A stretch of 64,000 nt of DNA from Terrabacter sp. Root85 (GCF_001429185.1 NZ_LMIW01000001.1:1267490-1331489); one strand, 5' to 3'. Shown: positions 17,674-27,855, counted from the first letter of the stretch. Notes: generated by a model from the letters alone, not told the origin. A program made the numbers and translations.

Positions 17674-18432
17674 GTGCGCCTCGACCTCAACGCCGACGTC
17701 GGGGAGTCCTACGGCGCTTGGACGCTCGGCGACGACGCCGCCGTGCTCGACGTCGTGACGAGCGCCAACGTCGCGTGCGGCTTCCACGCCGGCGACCCGC
17801 TCACCCTCCGCACGACCTGCCGGTATGCCGCCGAGCGGGGTGTCGTCGTCGGCGCGCAGGTGGCCTACCGCGACCTCGTCGGCTTCGGGCGCCGCTTCAT
17901 GGACGTCCCTCCGGACGAGCTGACCGCCGACATCATCTACCAGCTGGGCGCCCTCTCCGCGATCGCCCAGGTCGAGGGCACCGACGTCGCCTACGTGAAG
18001 CCGCACGGTGCCCTCTACAACGCGGTCGTCCACCACGAGGCGCAGGCCCGGGCGCTCGTCGACGCCGTCGTGGCGGTCGACACGTCGCTGCCCGTCCTCG
18101 GCCTGCCCGGCAGCCTCGTGCTCGAGCTCGCGACGGACGCGGGGCTGCGCGCCGTGACCGAGGCGTTCGCCGACCGCGGGTACACCCCCGACGGGCGCCT
18201 CGTCCCGCGGACCGAGCCCGGAGCCTTGCTCCACGACCCGGGGGAGGTGGCCGTCCGCGTCGTCCGGCTCGCGCAGGAGGGCCTCGTGACCGCCGTCGAC
18301 GGCACCGATGTCGAGATGCGGGCCGAGTCGGTGTGCATCCACGGCGACACCCCCGGCGCGGTGGCGATGGCGCGGGCCGTGCGCGCTGCGCTCGAGCAGT
18401 CCGGCGTCGAGATCCGCCCCTTCGCAGGCTGA
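17674..18432 (+). CDS. pxpA: 5-oxoprolinase subunit A (LamB/YcsF family)
   Basis: PxpA with PxpB and PxpC hydrolyses 5-oxoproline (pyroglutamate), a damage product of glutamine, to glutamate using ATP. The 252-residue protein begins with the family signature [15 protein letters not shown], then [12 protein letters not shown] and VKPHGALYN. Start is GTG at 17674 behind GGAGG with an eight-base spacer, matching the usual family start; an earlier GTG at 17629 overlaps the GH4 stop but adds 15 residues lacking similarity. The fused pxpBC gene follows after two bases. Confidence 0.92.
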   Translation: MRLDLNADVGESYGAWTLGDDAAVLDVVTSANVACGFHAGDPLTLRTTCRYAAERGVVVGAQVAYRDLVGFGRRFMDVPPDELTADIIYQLGALSAIAQVEGTDVAYVKPHGALYNAVVHHEAQARALVDAVVAVDTSLPVLGLPGSLVLELATDAGLRAVTEAFADRGYTPDGRLVPRTEPGALLHDPGEVAVRVVRLAQEGLVTAVDGTDVEMRAESVCIHGDTPGAVAMARAVRAALEQSGVEIRPFAG

Positions 18433-18434
18433 GC

Positions 18435-20135
18435 GTGGAGGCCCGGCTGCTGCCGATGGGCGGCGCAGCCCTGCTCGTCGAGGTGGCCGACACCGATGCC
18501 GCGCTCGCCCTGCGTGCCCACCTGGCACCGATGGTCGAGCGTGCCGCAGGTGTCTGGGAGGCCGTCGACCACCTCGTGGCCGGGGCGCGCACCGTCCTCG
18601 TCGTGCTCCGGGACCCCGGGCGGCGGTCGGACGTCGGCCTGGCGTGCCTCGACGAGGCGACCCGCCTGACCGTGGCGGTCGCCCCGCCGACCGACGCGGC
18701 TGAGGTCGTGGTCGAGGTGCCGGTGCGCTACGGCGGGCCCGACCTCGACGAGGTCGCCCACCTCACCGGACTGACCCGCGACGAGGTCGTCCGCGCCCAC
18801 ACGGGCACGACGTGGCGGGTCGGGTTCGGGGGCTTCGCGCCCGGCTTCGCCTATCTCGTCGACGGCGACCCGCGCCTGCACGTGCCGCGTCGCGGCGAGC
18901 CACGCACACGTGTCCCAGCCGGATCCGTCGCTCTCGCAGGCGATTTCAGTGGCATCTACCCCCAGGACTCCCCCGGCGGGTGGCAGCTCATCGGCACGAC
19001 CGACGCCGTGCTGTGGGACGTCGACCGCGACCCGCCCGCGCTGCTCGCGCCGGGCACGTCGGTCCGTTTCGTCGACGCCGACCAGACCTCCTCGAGTGGC
19101 CCCGTGACCCCGGCCGTCCCACCCGTCACGGGGAGGGGTGGGACGACGGGGCCACTCGACTCCGGGGGGTCTCGGATGGGTGGGGCTCAGGGGACGACGG
19201 GGCCATTCGACTCTGGGGGGTCTCGGGTGGGTGGGGACATCGGGCGGCGGGGGCTCGAGGTGCTGGCCACCGGGCCGCTCACCCTCGTCGAGGACCTCGG
19301 CCGCCCGGGTCTCGCCGACGCGGGGGTGGGCCGTTCCGGGGCGGCCGACCCGACGGCATACCTCCTCGGTCTGCGGCTCGTCGGGCACCTGCTCGCCCCC
19401 CACGAGGCGAGCGGGCCGGCGCCCGCGTCCCTCGAGGTCACCCTCGGCGGGCTCTCGGTGCGCGCCCATGGTGACCTGCTCGTCGCGCTCACCGGCGCGC
19501 CCTGCCCCGCTGACGTCGACGGACGGCCGGTCCCGCACGGCGCCCCCGTCGCGCTGGTCGACGGGGCCGTGCTCACCCTCGGGGTGCCCGCTGCCGGCCT
19601 GCGCACGTGGCTCGCGGTGCGTGGCGGCGTCACGGTCGCGCCGGTGCTGGGCTCACGCGCGACCGACACCCTGGCGCGCGTGGGTCCGCCGCTGCCTGGC
19701 GCCGGTGACCTGCTCCCGATCGGGCCGCCACCAGCCACGTTCCCCGTCGTCGAGGTGGCACCGCAACCGAGCCTCACCGACGGCGAGGCGGTGCTCGACG
19801 TCGTGCCCGGCCCCCGTGCCGGCTGGTGCGACCTCACCGGCGTCGACGAGACCTCCTGGGCGGTCTCCTCGCGCAGCAACCGCGTAGGAATCCGCCTGGA
19901 GGGCAACGCGATCCAGCGATTGCCCGCGTATGCCGACCGCGAGCTCCCGAGCGAGGGGATGGTCCCCGGGGCGGTGCAGGTGCCACCCGGTGGCGAGCCC
20001 GTCGTCTTCCTCGCCGACCATCCGGTGACCGGCGGCTACCCCGTCGTCGCCGTGCTCACCTCACGAGCCATCGCGCTCGCCGCGCAGCTGCGCCCCGGCC
20101 AGCGGGTGCGGCTGCGGTGGTCGCGCGGGGACTGA
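18435..20135 (+). CDS. pxpBC: Fused 5-oxoprolinase subunits B and C (KipI-KipA)
   Basis: A single 566-residue protein joins PxpB (KipI-like, about residues 1-215; [17 protein letters not shown] and [20 protein letters not shown]) to PxpC (KipA, biotin-carboxylase-like domain, about 272-566; [38 protein letters not shown]). In many bacteria these are separate genes. The joining linker (about 216-271) is not protein-like: it is a duplicated DNA unit giving [14 protein letters not shown] then [14 protein letters not shown]. Start is GTG at 18435 directly after pxpA; ATG 18456 is an alternative. The sequence shows no other frame break. Confidence 0.9.
   Translation: MEARLLPMGGAALLVEVADTDAALALRAHLAPMVERAAGVWEAVDHLVAGARTVLVVLRDPGRRSDVGLACLDEATRLTVAVAPPTDAAEVVVEVPVRYGGPDLDEVAHLTGLTRDEVVRAHTGTTWRVGFGGFAPGFAYLVDGDPRLHVPRRGEPRTRVPAGSVALAGDFSGIYPQDSPGGWQLIGTTDAVLWDVDRDPPALLAPGTSVRFVDADQTSSSGPVTPAVPPVTGRGGTTGPLDSGGSRMGGAQGTTGPFDSGGSRVGGDIGRRGLEVLATGPLTLVEDLGRPGLADAGVGRSGAADPTAYLLGLRLVGHLLAPHEASGPAPASLEVTLGGLSVRAHGDLLVALTGAPCPADVDGRPVPHGAPVALVDGAVLTLGVPAAGLRTWLAVRGGVTVAPVLGSRATDTLARVGPPLPGAGDLLPIGPPPATFPVVEVAPQPSLTDGEAVLDVVPGPRAGWCDLTGVDETSWAVSSRSNRVGIRLEGNAIQRLPAYADRELPSEGMVPGAVQVPPGGEPVVFLADHPVTGGYPVVAVLTSRAIALAAQLRPGQRVRLRWSRGD
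19141..19242 (+). repeat. 51-bp tandem duplication inside the pxpBC linker
   Basis: Two adjacent 51-base units, 19141-19191 and 19192-19242, differ at only a few positions. Each contains GGACGACGGGGCCA, and 51 is divisible by three, so the frame survives. The segment just upstream (19092-19105) is the inverted form of the unit start, and a further inverted copy lies at 16226-16244. Confidence 0.85.
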
Positions 20136-20139
20136 ACCC

Positions 20140-21288
20140 TCAGGCGCTGCGTGCCCCGGTCCCGGTGTCCGGCTCGCGCCGCACTGCGGAGCGCCAGAAC
20201 GACACCTGGTCGGCGGCCTCCGGGGCGATGACCGTTGTCGGGCGCGCGACGGGCAGGGCGGGCACCGCGGGACGCACCGGGAGGATCATCGCGACGTCCG
20301 CACCGCCCCACGCGGAGACCCCGAGCTGGACCCACCCGCCGCGTCGCGTCGCGACGTCGCGCACGAGGGACAGGCCGAGCCCGGTCTGGGAGAGGTCGTC
20401 GCGCACGCCGTCGAGCACGCTGCTCGGGAGGTCCTGACCGGCGGCCGAGCGCAGCATGTCGGTGGTGAAGCCGCGGCCGGAGTCGGCGACCCCGATAGCG
20501 ATGGCGCCGCGCATCGGGCGGGCGTAGAGGAGGACGGTGTCGTCGTCGTGCGCGGTGTAGCGCAAGGCGTTCTCGATGAGGGTGTCGAGGCAGGCCCGCA
20601 GCCGCTCGCTCGAGCACTGGAGCGTGAGCGCCGACGACTCGACCTTCCAGCTTCGCTGGGCGACGGCCGACCACCGCTCGGCCGTCTGGTGGAGCACCGA
20701 GTCGAGCTCGACCTCGGTGACCTCGAGGTCGGAGCCGACGCGCATGCTCCGCACGAGCCGCTCGCACACGCGGGTGAGCCGCGCCAGCTCCTCGTCGACG
20801 ACCTGGAGGTCGGCGTGGTCCTCCCCGGGTGGCGTGCGGTCCATGAGCATCTCGAGGTAGCCGCGGGAGATCATGAGTGGCGACCGCATCTCGTGTGATG
20901 TGCGCAGCGTGAGCAGCTCACGCATCGTCGAGTCGGCGCGCTCCCGGGCCGCGTTGACCGTGAGATCTGAGAGCGCCTGCTGACGACGGCGCACGTGCCA
21001 GATCATGAGCGCCATGAGCAACAGCATGAGCGGGATCTCGGTGGTCTCCTGCCACTCGAGGACGTCGGTCATGACGCGGTAGACGAGGATCGCGCCGGTC
21101 ACGAAGGTGAAGACGCCGAGGCCGACCCACGTGGACCGCGGGCTCCACTGCTCGAGGCCGAAGCAGAGCGCGAAGGCCGCCCAGGCGATGTGGTACGGCA
21201 CGGTCTCGCTGCCCGGCAGCGCGATCATCGCGGCCGAGCAGAGCGCCGCGATGACACTCCAGACGAGGACCATCCGGTGCCGTCCCAT
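20140..21288 (-). CDS. Sensor histidine kinase
   Basis: This 382-residue membrane sensor has four or more N-terminal hydrophobic segments (about 5-110), a short linker, then a HisKA domain with SHEMRSPLMISRGYLEML (phosphorylated His). The HATPase domain has an N box, LIENALRYTA, a G1 box, VADSGRGF, and a G2 region, GLGLSLVRDVA. There is little extracytoplasmic loop, so it may sense within the membrane. Start is ATG at 21288, overlapping the regulator stop as TGATG, which makes regulator and kinase an operon. A C-terminal tail of about 45 residues beyond the ATPase domain has no known motif. It is convergent with pxpBC. It probably controls the divergent copper-oxidase cluster. Confidence 0.88.
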   Translation of the reverse strand: MGRHRMVLVWSVIAALCSAAMIALPGSETVPYHIAWAAFALCFGLEQWSPRSTWVGLGVFTFVTGAILVYRVMTDVLEWQETTEIPLMLLLMALMIWHVRRRQQALSDLTVNAARERADSTMRELLTLRTSHEMRSPLMISRGYLEMLMDRTPPGEDHADLQVVDEELARLTRVCERLVRSMRVGSDLEVTEVELDSVLHQTAERWSAVAQRSWKVESSALTLQCSSERLRACLDTLIENALRYTAHDDDTVLLYARPMRGAIAIGVADSGRGFTTDMLRSAAGQDLPSSVLDGVRDDLSQTGLGLSLVRDVATRRGGWVQLGVSAWGGADVAMILPVRPAVPALPVARPTTVIAPEAADQVSFWRSAVRREPDTGTGARSA

Positions 21289-21959
21289 CAGGCGTCCTCG
21301 TAGAGCCCGTACCCGACGCCGCGCAGCGTCTCGACCGGGATGTCCTGGCCGAGCTTGGCGCGGAGCCTGCCGACGCACACCTCGACGACGTTGCTGCCCG
21401 GGTCGAAGTCGAGGTGCCAGACGTCGTGGAGCAGCTCCTCCTTGTGGCACACCTGGCCGGCGCGCCGCATGAGGTGTGCGAGCAGGCTCAGCTCGCGCTC
21501 GGTGAGGGCGGCGCTGCGCGCCCTGAACGTCGCCCGGCGGCGCCCGACGTCGAGGCGTATGCCGGCCACCTCGAGGAAGCCGTCGTCAGCGGGAGCGCGC
21601 GCCGCCCCGACGTTGCGTCGGACGCGAGCCATGAGCTCGGTCAGGCTGAACGGCTTGGACACGACGTCGACGGCCCCGCGGTCGAGCGCCTCCACCCGGG
21701 CTCCCACGTCGGTGACGCCCGACAGCACGATCACCGGCGTCGTCTGCTTGCGCTCCCTGATCGCGTTGAGCACGGCCATGCCGTTGAGCCCGGGCATCAC
21801 GAGGTCGAGCACGACGAGATCGACGTCCCTCGACGCGAGCCGGTCTATCGCGGCGTTGGCCGAGGCAGCGGTCACCACCGAGTGTCCTTGGGACGACAAC
21901 GACTTCGCCAGCAACGTGCGTACGCGTTCCTCGTCGTCGACCACCATGACAGTTGCCAT
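21288..21959 (-). CDS. OmpR/PhoB-family response regulator
   Basis: This 223-residue regulator has a receiver domain (VMVVDDEERV acidic pair, phosphorylated Asp in VVLDLVMPG, SKPF switch Lys) and a winged-helix DNA-binding domain (TERELSLLAHLMRR, SNVVEVCVGRLRAKLG, TLRGVGYGL). Start is ATG at 21959, behind GGAGGGGGGA; a longer frame to 22100 has no site and adds a Cys-rich non-family stretch. It is co-transcribed with the kinase and divergent from the 1820-residue secreted protein gene, with about 315 bases between. Direct repeats of the type such regulators bind lie in that space. Confidence 0.92.
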   Translation of the reverse strand: MATVMVVDDEERVRTLLAKSLSSQGHSVVTAASANAAIDRLASRDVDLVVLDLVMPGLNGMAVLNAIRERKQTTPVIVLSGVTDVGARVEALDRGAVDVVSKPFSLTELMARVRRNVGAARAPADDGFLEVAGIRLDVGRRRATFRARSAALTERELSLLAHLMRRAGQVCHKEELLHDVWHLDFDPGSNVVEVCVGRLRAKLGQDIPVETLRGVGYGLYEDA

Positions 21960-22086
21960 GAAAGTCCCCCCTCCCCGATCTGTCGCCAAGTATGGATCCG
22001 AGCGTGTGACGGCGGAGTGGGAAAGGTCACAGAGCTGGGAAATCCGTGGTCGAGACCCGCATCTATCAGCGCAAATCGGGCGCCAA

Positions 22087-22173
22087 CATGACAGGAACAT
22101 GACGGCGGGCTGGCAACGGCATGACAGGTCCCTGAGCCGAGACCAACCCCGTCGATGACAGTTGCCTGAGCCG
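22087..22173 (+). promoter_or_regulatory. Direct-repeat array, candidate response-regulator operator
   Basis: CATGACAGGAA and CATGACGGCGG follow each other with an 11-base period (ATGAC at 22088 and 22099). ATGACAGGTCCCTGAGCCG at 22121-22139 lies two periods further on. A near copy, ATGACAGTTGCCTGAGCCG, is at 22155-22173. Tandem half-sites about 11 bases apart are the usual pattern for OmpR/PhoB-type dimers. The array is between the regulator gene and the secreted cluster and could control both. The rest of the 21960-22275 gap holds no gene. Confidence 0.6.
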
Positions 22174-22275
22174 TCGACCCATCTCCGCAGAGCGCCATGA
22201 CGGCGCGTGCGACGTTCTCGGGACGACGGGCTCGCACCGAGCCCTGCAGAGCATCACGTGGGGGTTGCCGTGGAC

Positions 22276-25200
22276 ATGCCAAGGCTGCGTAGGCGTTGCG
22301 TCCCGATCATCGCCGGACTGACCGCACTCGCCATCGCGGGGGTGGCCCAGGTCGGTGGACCGCTGGCTGCAGCGGCAGCCGCGCCGAGACCGGCGGCCGC
22401 GCCCGCGGCGCCCGCCGCGGCACCGGCCGCGGCACCGGCGGTGACCACTCCGACGGGTGGACCCTGCCCGACGACGACTGCCGCGGGGAAGGGCTGCATC
22501 ACCCTGACCGTCGCGAGCGCACGCTCCGTGGGCGCCGGGCCCGGCTTCATCCACAAGGGCGACCACGTCACGGCATACCAGTGGATGGTCAACGAGGACA
22601 GCACCGGCGACCCGGGCACGGCTGACGCCCCGCTCCTCGACCGGTGCCTGCCGTCGCGGGCGCCCGGCGGCAGCACGAAGCCGGCCACCCCCCAGGCGGG
22701 CGACCCGACCGAGCCCTATGCCGACAGCTGCCCGTGGCCGTCGGTGCGGCCCACGTCCGGATTCTCCAAGATCGTCGCGCAAGGCTCCGAGGCCGACCTC
22801 GACTCCGCGAAGGTCCTCGAGGGTCTGGCCCCCGGCAAGTACCTCATCTCCGTCACGGCCGACGGCTACAAGATCGACGGCGCGCACTTCACCGTCAAGG
22901 CGGGGCTCAAGGGCCTCGTGGACGTCGCGATGCAGCCGCTGCCCCTGCCGCTCGCCACGATCAAGATCCAGGTCTTCAACGACAACGTCCCCGCGGACGG
23001 CACCTACGAGGCCGACGCCGAGCGGGGTCTGTCCGGCTTCACCGGCAACCTCTCCGACGTCCTCGGGCCGGTGAGCACCGACTACTACGGCAACGCCCTG
23101 TGCACCGTCTACCGGCACGATGCCGCCGGACGGATGACGTTCGGCACCGACGGCAAGCCGGTCGTCGACACGACCCGCTCCACCGGCAAGTGCACGAGCG
23201 ACGCCTCGGGCGTCATCACGATCCCCAACCTCGGCCCGAACCGTTACGGCGCCACCGTCTCCCCGCCCGCCGGCCAGTCGGGCTGGGTCCAGACGACGAC
23301 CCTCGAGGGCGGGCACGACCACGACATCTGGGTGCAGGAGGGCGACACCGGCCTCGACACCGAGTTCATCAAGGGCGCCGAGCCCGTGCCGGCGACGCAG
23401 TTCGGCTTCGTCCGCGTCAAGGCCATGCCCACGTCCACCGCGACCGGCGAGGTCAAGGGCGTCGCCGTCGCCGGCCTGCCCTACGTCGGTGGGCAGAACG
23501 GCCAGGTCGTCCCCGAGACCGGCTGGGCCGGGTCGAAGTACGCCGGCCCGATCGCGTCGCCGTGGGTGGCGCTCTCGGACCTCACCGGTGGGGACGCGGC
23601 CGTCTACGTCGGGCGGGGCGCGGCCAACGGCTCCTTCGACATCAAGAACGTCCCGGACGGCACCTACCAGCTGACGATCTGGGATGACGCGCAGGACTAC
23701 ATCCTCTGGAGCTTCAACGTCGAGGTGTCCGGCGGCGACCTCGTCGACGTCGGCAACAAGATGCTCGTCGGCTGGTTCACGCACGTGCGCGGCACCGTCT
23801 TCGTCGACGACAACGGCAACGGCAAGCGCGACCCGGGCGAGGCTCCGGTCCCCGGCTTCACGCTGACCGTCCGCGAGCGCGACAACTCGCTCATGGACCA
23901 GTACACGAACCTCGTCAACACCGGCGACGACGGTGTCTACGACATCAAGGAGGGCTACCCGCTCAGCAAGTGGCTCGTCCTCGAGGCGTTCAACACCCGC
24001 TACCGGACCACCGGCGTGACCTACCAGGCGGACAACGAGGACTCCCCGACGACCATCCTCGGCGGGCTCGTCGACATCGACTTCCTGCCCGTCATCGGCC
24101 TCTCGGGACGCATCGACTGGGGCGTCGAGCCGTACGCGACGAACGAGAACGGCGGCATCGCCGCCACCGTGTCCTACGACGTGACGCGCAACGAGCTCGA
24201 CCCCGCCGACGCCGTGAGCGAGGACTACCAGCCGGGCATCCCCGACGTGAACGTGCACGTCTACGCCTCCGTGCCCTGCACGGCCACGACGGCCGAGGAG
24301 AAGGCGAACGCGTGCCGCCAGGGCAAGGCGATCGTGCCGCTGTCGGTGCCCAACCCGGCCCACGAGACCGACCCCACGGCCCCGGCGACCATCGCGAACG
24401 CCGATCCCGAGCGCGGCGCGCTCGTCAAGGGCGCCGAGGTGCAGGACCAGTACCCGAGCGAGGAGTGGGCCCCGCCGCGGGGCTGCACCGCTCGCCAGTG
24501 GGACGGCACCGAGCTGACCGACCAGCTCGCCCTGCCCGAGTCCGGGCCCGAGGCGAACAACCTCTGCGTCGAGGCGCCGATGATGGGAGTGCAGGTCGGC
24601 CCGTCCGACAGCACGCCCGGGGCAGCCGGCCAGACGGTCAACGGCAACTACGGCTTCGGAGACCTCCCCGCGGGTGACTACATCACCTCGGTCGAGATCC
24701 CGACCGACCCGGTCGACGGCAAGCCGATGTACCAGGTCACCCGTGAGGAGGACGTCAACGTCTTCGACGGAGACAGCTACCTCTCCCAGGAGAACTTCCC
24801 GCCGACCGTGGCCGAGGCGGCCTCCGACGGCCCCGGCACCGGCAACGACCCGCTGCCCCCGACCCAGCCCCCGTCGCAGGGAGCCGGCATCATCTCGGGC
24901 TGCGCGGGCGCGCTCCACACCGTGCGCGTCACGAACCCGGCCTTCCTCGACGGCGGCGGCAGCCCCTTCGAGGGCCAGGACCGGCCCCTGTGCGACTCCA
25001 AGCTCATCACCGTCCGCAGCGGCCAGACCGTCGCCCCGAACTTCAACCTCTACACGCCCGTCCCGATCCCCACGCACTTCTGGGGCCTGACGATCAACGA
25101 CCTCGGCCTGTCCCTCGACAAGCGGAGCGCCAACTACGGCGAGGCCCAGGGCCTGCCCAACGTCCCCGTCGGCCTCTACGACTGGAGCGGACGCCTCGTC

Positions 25201-27738
25201 GACACGACGCACACCGACTTCAACGGCTTCTACGAGGCCCTCGAGCCCTCGACCGGGACGTACAACTGCCCGGTCCCGGCCGGTCCCTGCCCGAACATGT
25301 ACCGCTTCACGGGCAACGACCCCGGAGGACCGGGTGACCCGAACCCGGACTACAACCCGGCCTACCGGACGATCAGCACGAACTTCCAGGGCTGGCCCGG
25401 TCTCTACACCGTGACCGACACGGCGCCCACCCAGGCCGCCGCGACGGTGCTCGCCCCCGGGACCACCGCGTCGAACCCGGCGCGTTGCAACCTCGGCACG
25501 ACGGACCCGCAGCTGCTCGCCGTGAGCCGGCCGTATGTGCGTCCCTCGTCGGCGGCCGCCGACCGCACCGTGACCATCACGGGCACCGGCTTCGGGGCGA
25601 CCCGCGGCACCGGCACCGTGACGCTGACGAACAGCGCCGGCACGAACGTCCCCGTGACAGTCGGGCCGTGGTCCGACACGAGCATCACGTTCACGGTGCC
25701 CACGCTGTTGACCACGACAGCGGGCGCCCTCAAGGTGACCGTCACCAACGGGTCGAAGCGCTCGACGTACAACGGCCTGACGGTCTGGAACCTCGGCACC
25801 CAGACGAGTACCAGTGGCACGACCGCCACCAACCCGCGCGTCGTCGAGGTGGGGCCGGGCAAGGCGTACGGCAACGTCCAGGCCGCGCTCGAGGCGGCCA
25901 CGCCGTCCTCGACGAGGCGGCACTGGCTCGTCGTCGTGTGGCCGGGCGCCGCGACCGCGCTCAACCCGCGCGGTGAGTACAACGAGAACCTCCTCGTCCA
26001 CCACCGTGTCGCCATCCAGGGCGTCGGTCCCGGCGGCTTCACGACCAACGCTGACGGCTCCCAGCGGTGGGTGCCCGGCTCGATCATCGACGGGTCCGGC
26101 TTCAGCCCTGACCTGCCCGGCGGCACGGCGTGGATCACCCGGCTCGGGACGCTGACCTACAGCGGCGAGCTCGACGTGCCCGACGCCGCGACGATCACCG
26201 TGCTCGACGACCCGGCGCGCGCCAACGTGGGCGACACGGCATACCCCGTCGCCATCGACGGGCTGCAGGTCACCGGCGGCGCCCAGTCCGACTTCCCCGG
26301 CAACGTCAACGTGCTGACCGGCGGCGTCACGACGCCGTACGGTGCGGCCGGCGCGCTCGTCACCCAGGGCGGCGGCATCTACCTGCACAACAACAACCGC
26401 AGCGTCCGCATCACCGACAACGTCATCGTCGGCAACAGCGGCAGCTACGGCGGCGGCATCCGCGTCGGCACGCCCTACACCGGCGACAACCGCAACTACG
26501 ACACCCTCATCGCCGACAACCAGGTGCTCAACAACGGCGGGACCAACCTCGCCGGCGGCATCGGCCTCTTCACCGGCAGCGATGGCTACAAGGTCCTGCA
26601 CAACGCCATCTGCGGCAACTTCTCCGCGGAGTACGGCGGCGCGATGACGGCCTTCGGCTACATGTCGAACACGGGTGGCAACAACGGCGGCACCATCACC
26701 GGCAACACCATCTGGTTCAACAGCTCCTACGACGAGGGTGGCGCCGTGATGCTCGCCGGCGAGCTGCCGTCGAGCCCCACCGGCCTCAGCCCCGGTACGG
26801 GCGAGGCGACGATCGACGCCAACGTCATCGACGCCAACCTCGCGAGCGACGACGGCGGCGGCATCCGACTGCTCCAGGTGGCCGGAACGCACGTCACCAA
26901 GGCCGACCCGCAGACGATCACCATCACGAACAACACCGTCACCAACAACGTGTCGGCCCACGAGGGCGGCGGCATCGCCCTCGACGACGCGCCGTTCGTC
27001 AACTTCGTCGACAACACCGTCGCGGGCAACATGACGACGGCGACCGCGGTCACCTCGGACGGTCTCCCGGCCCCGGCAGGCCTCGCGACCGGGCCGAACA
27101 GCGACCCGCTCATGGCCAGGCTCAACAGCGGCGGCGCAGGTGCCTTCGCGATCGTCAAGGTCACCGGGCAGTCGACGTTCAGCAAGCCGGTGCTCCTCGA
27201 CAACGTCTTCAACGACAACCGCGCCGGCACCTACGTCGGCGGCTACGTCTACGGCATCGGTGGCACCCTGCCCGACGGTGCGACCAACTCGGTCGACCCC
27301 TGGGACATGGCGGTCGTCGGCGGCCCGGGCACGCTCCACCCGGTGGGCGGTGTCATCCAGACGACGACGGGCACCGACGGCGGAGTGGGCGTCACCGTCA
27401 GTGACACCCCCGGCTTCAAGGACCCGACGCCCGAGCTGACGGTCACCGTCCTCGCCGCACGCACCTTCCCGGCCTTCCGCGAGGCGGCCATCGTCACGGC
27501 CCTGTTGCCCCCTCGCCTGCGGGCGGACTACCACCTCTCGGGGACGGCAGCCACGGCATACGCCAAGGGCCGCGGGAAGACCTCGGTCGTCTACGGAAGC
27601 CAGACGTTCCTGGGCATCACCGCCCAGTGGACCGCGACCGTCACCGCGGCAGCGCGCGACATCGACAACCAGGCGAGGCCGACCGGATCCGGGACTGCCG
27701 CACGGTACGACTCCGGCTCCGACCAGTACTACCCGTAA
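22276..27738 (+). CDS. Giant secreted SdrD-B / TIG / beta-helix protein
   Basis: This 1820-residue exported protein is the first gene of the copper-oxidase cluster. A basic start (MPRLRRRCVPIIAGL) and hydrophobic core form a signal peptide, followed by an Ala/Pro-rich spacer to about residue 75. Several Cna-B/SdrD-B-like beta domains fill about 90-1050; the clearest is RGTVFVDDNGNGKRDPGEAP near residue 505, with typical Ca-binding Asp/Asn spacing. An IPT/TIG domain lies at about 1076-1160 (TVTITGTGFGATRGTG). From about 1190 a right-handed beta-helix runs to about 1700 with repeated NxITGNTI/NVIDAN-like rungs. There is no LPXTG or C-terminal anchor. ATG 22276 is chosen for the signal sequence; GTG 22258 or 22270 are possible. 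It may be a surface scaffold or a polysaccharide-binding partner for the oxidase-like proteins. Confidence 0.75.
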   Translation: MPRLRRRCVPIIAGLTALAIAGVAQVGGPLAAAAAAPRPAAAPAAPAAAPAAAPAVTTPTGGPCPTTTAAGKGCITLTVASARSVGAGPGFIHKGDHVTAYQWMVNEDSTGDPGTADAPLLDRCLPSRAPGGSTKPATPQAGDPTEPYADSCPWPSVRPTSGFSKIVAQGSEADLDSAKVLEGLAPGKYLISVTADGYKIDGAHFTVKAGLKGLVDVAMQPLPLPLATIKIQVFNDNVPADGTYEADAERGLSGFTGNLSDVLGPVSTDYYGNALCTVYRHDAAGRMTFGTDGKPVVDTTRSTGKCTSDASGVITIPNLGPNRYGATVSPPAGQSGWVQTTTLEGGHDHDIWVQEGDTGLDTEFIKGAEPVPATQFGFVRVKAMPTSTATGEVKGVAVAGLPYVGGQNGQVVPETGWAGSKYAGPIASPWVALSDLTGGDAAVYVGRGAANGSFDIKNVPDGTYQLTIWDDAQDYILWSFNVEVSGGDLVDVGNKMLVGWFTHVRGTVFVDDNGNGKRDPGEAPVPGFTLTVRERDNSLMDQYTNLVNTGDDGVYDIKEGYPLSKWLVLEAFNTRYRTTGVTYQADNEDSPTTILGGLVDIDFLPVIGLSGRIDWGVEPYATNENGGIAATVSYDVTRNELDPADAVSEDYQPGIPDVNVHVYASVPCTATTAEEKANACRQGKAIVPLSVPNPAHETDPTAPATIANADPERGALVKGAEVQDQYPSEEWAPPRGCTARQWDGTELTDQLALPESGPEANNLCVEAPMMGVQVGPSDSTPGAAGQTVNGNYGFGDLPAGDYITSVEIPTDPVDGKPMYQVTREEDVNVFDGDSYLSQENFPPTVAEAASDGPGTGNDPLPPTQPPSQGAGIISGCAGALHTVRVTNPAFLDGGGSPFEGQDRPLCDSKLITVRSGQTVAPNFNLYTPVPIPTHFWGLTINDLGLSLDKRSANYGEAQGLPNVPVGLYDWSGRLVDTTHTDFNGFYEALEPSTGTYNCPVPAGPCPNMYRFTGNDPGGPGDPNPDYNPAYRTISTNFQGWPGLYTVTDTAPTQAAATVLAPGTTASNPARCNLGTTDPQLLAVSRPYVRPSSAAADRTVTITGTGFGATRGTGTVTLTNSAGTNVPVTVGPWSDTSITFTVPTLLTTTAGALKVTVTNGSKRSTYNGLTVWNLGTQTSTSGTTATNPRVVEVGPGKAYGNVQAALEAATPSSTRRHWLVVVWPGAATALNPRGEYNENLLVHHRVAIQGVGPGGFTTNADGSQRWVPGSIIDGSGFSPDLPGGTAWITRLGTLTYSGELDVPDAATITVLDDPARANVGDTAYPVAIDGLQVTGGAQSDFPGNVNVLTGGVTTPYGAAGALVTQGGGIYLHNNNRSVRITDNVIVGNSGSYGGGIRVGTPYTGDNRNYDTLIADNQVLNNGGTNLAGGIGLFTGSDGYKVLHNAICGNFSAEYGGAMTAFGYMSNTGGNNGGTITGNTIWFNSSYDEGGAVMLAGELPSSPTGLSPGTGEATIDANVIDANLASDDGGGIRLLQVAGTHVTKADPQTITITNNTVTNNVSAHEGGGIALDDAPFVNFVDNTVAGNMTTATAVTSDGLPAPAGLATGPNSDPLMARLNSGGAGAFAIVKVTGQSTFSKPVLLDNVFNDNRAGTYVGGYVYGIGGTLPDGATNSVDPWDMAVVGGPGTLHPVGGVIQTTTGTDGGVGVTVSDTPGFKDPTPELTVTVLAARTFPAFREAAIVTALLPPRLRADYHLSGTAATAYAKGRGKTSVVYGSQTFLGITAQWTATVTAAARDIDNQARPTGSGTAARYDSGSDQYYP

Positions 27739-27748
27739 CCCCCAGTCC

Positions 27749-27801
27749 GGCCCCCGGGGCACCCCAGTCACTCCCACTGGATCCCCCGGGCCCCGGGGGC
27801 C
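27749..27801 (+). terminator. Intercistronic GC-rich hairpin
   Basis: GGCCCCCGGGGC at 27749-27760 pairs perfectly with 27790-27801 across a 29-base loop, eleven bases after the stop of the giant secreted protein. It may attenuate or protect transcript ends between this gene and the first oxidase gene. No T-run follows. Confidence 0.55.
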
Positions 27802-27817
27802 AACCCACTCACCACCC

Positions 27818-27837
27818 GTCCGGCCCAGGAGCCGGAC
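27818..27837 (+). terminator. Short hairpin upstream of the first oxidase gene
   Basis: GTCCGGC at 27818-27824 pairs with GCCGGAC at 27831-27837 around a six-base loop, ending 18 bases before the ATG at 27856. It may affect ribosome access or mark an RNA processing site rather than terminate. Confidence 0.35.
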
Positions 27838-27855
27838 CGACCTCAGGAGCACCTC

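Noticed and set aside
22066-27852. Open frame of 1928 codons on the minus strand opposite the giant secreted protein
   Set aside because: Composition is Arg/Val/Gly/Asp-rich low-complexity typical of the antisense of a GC-rich gene; the plus strand has clear domains and a signal peptide.
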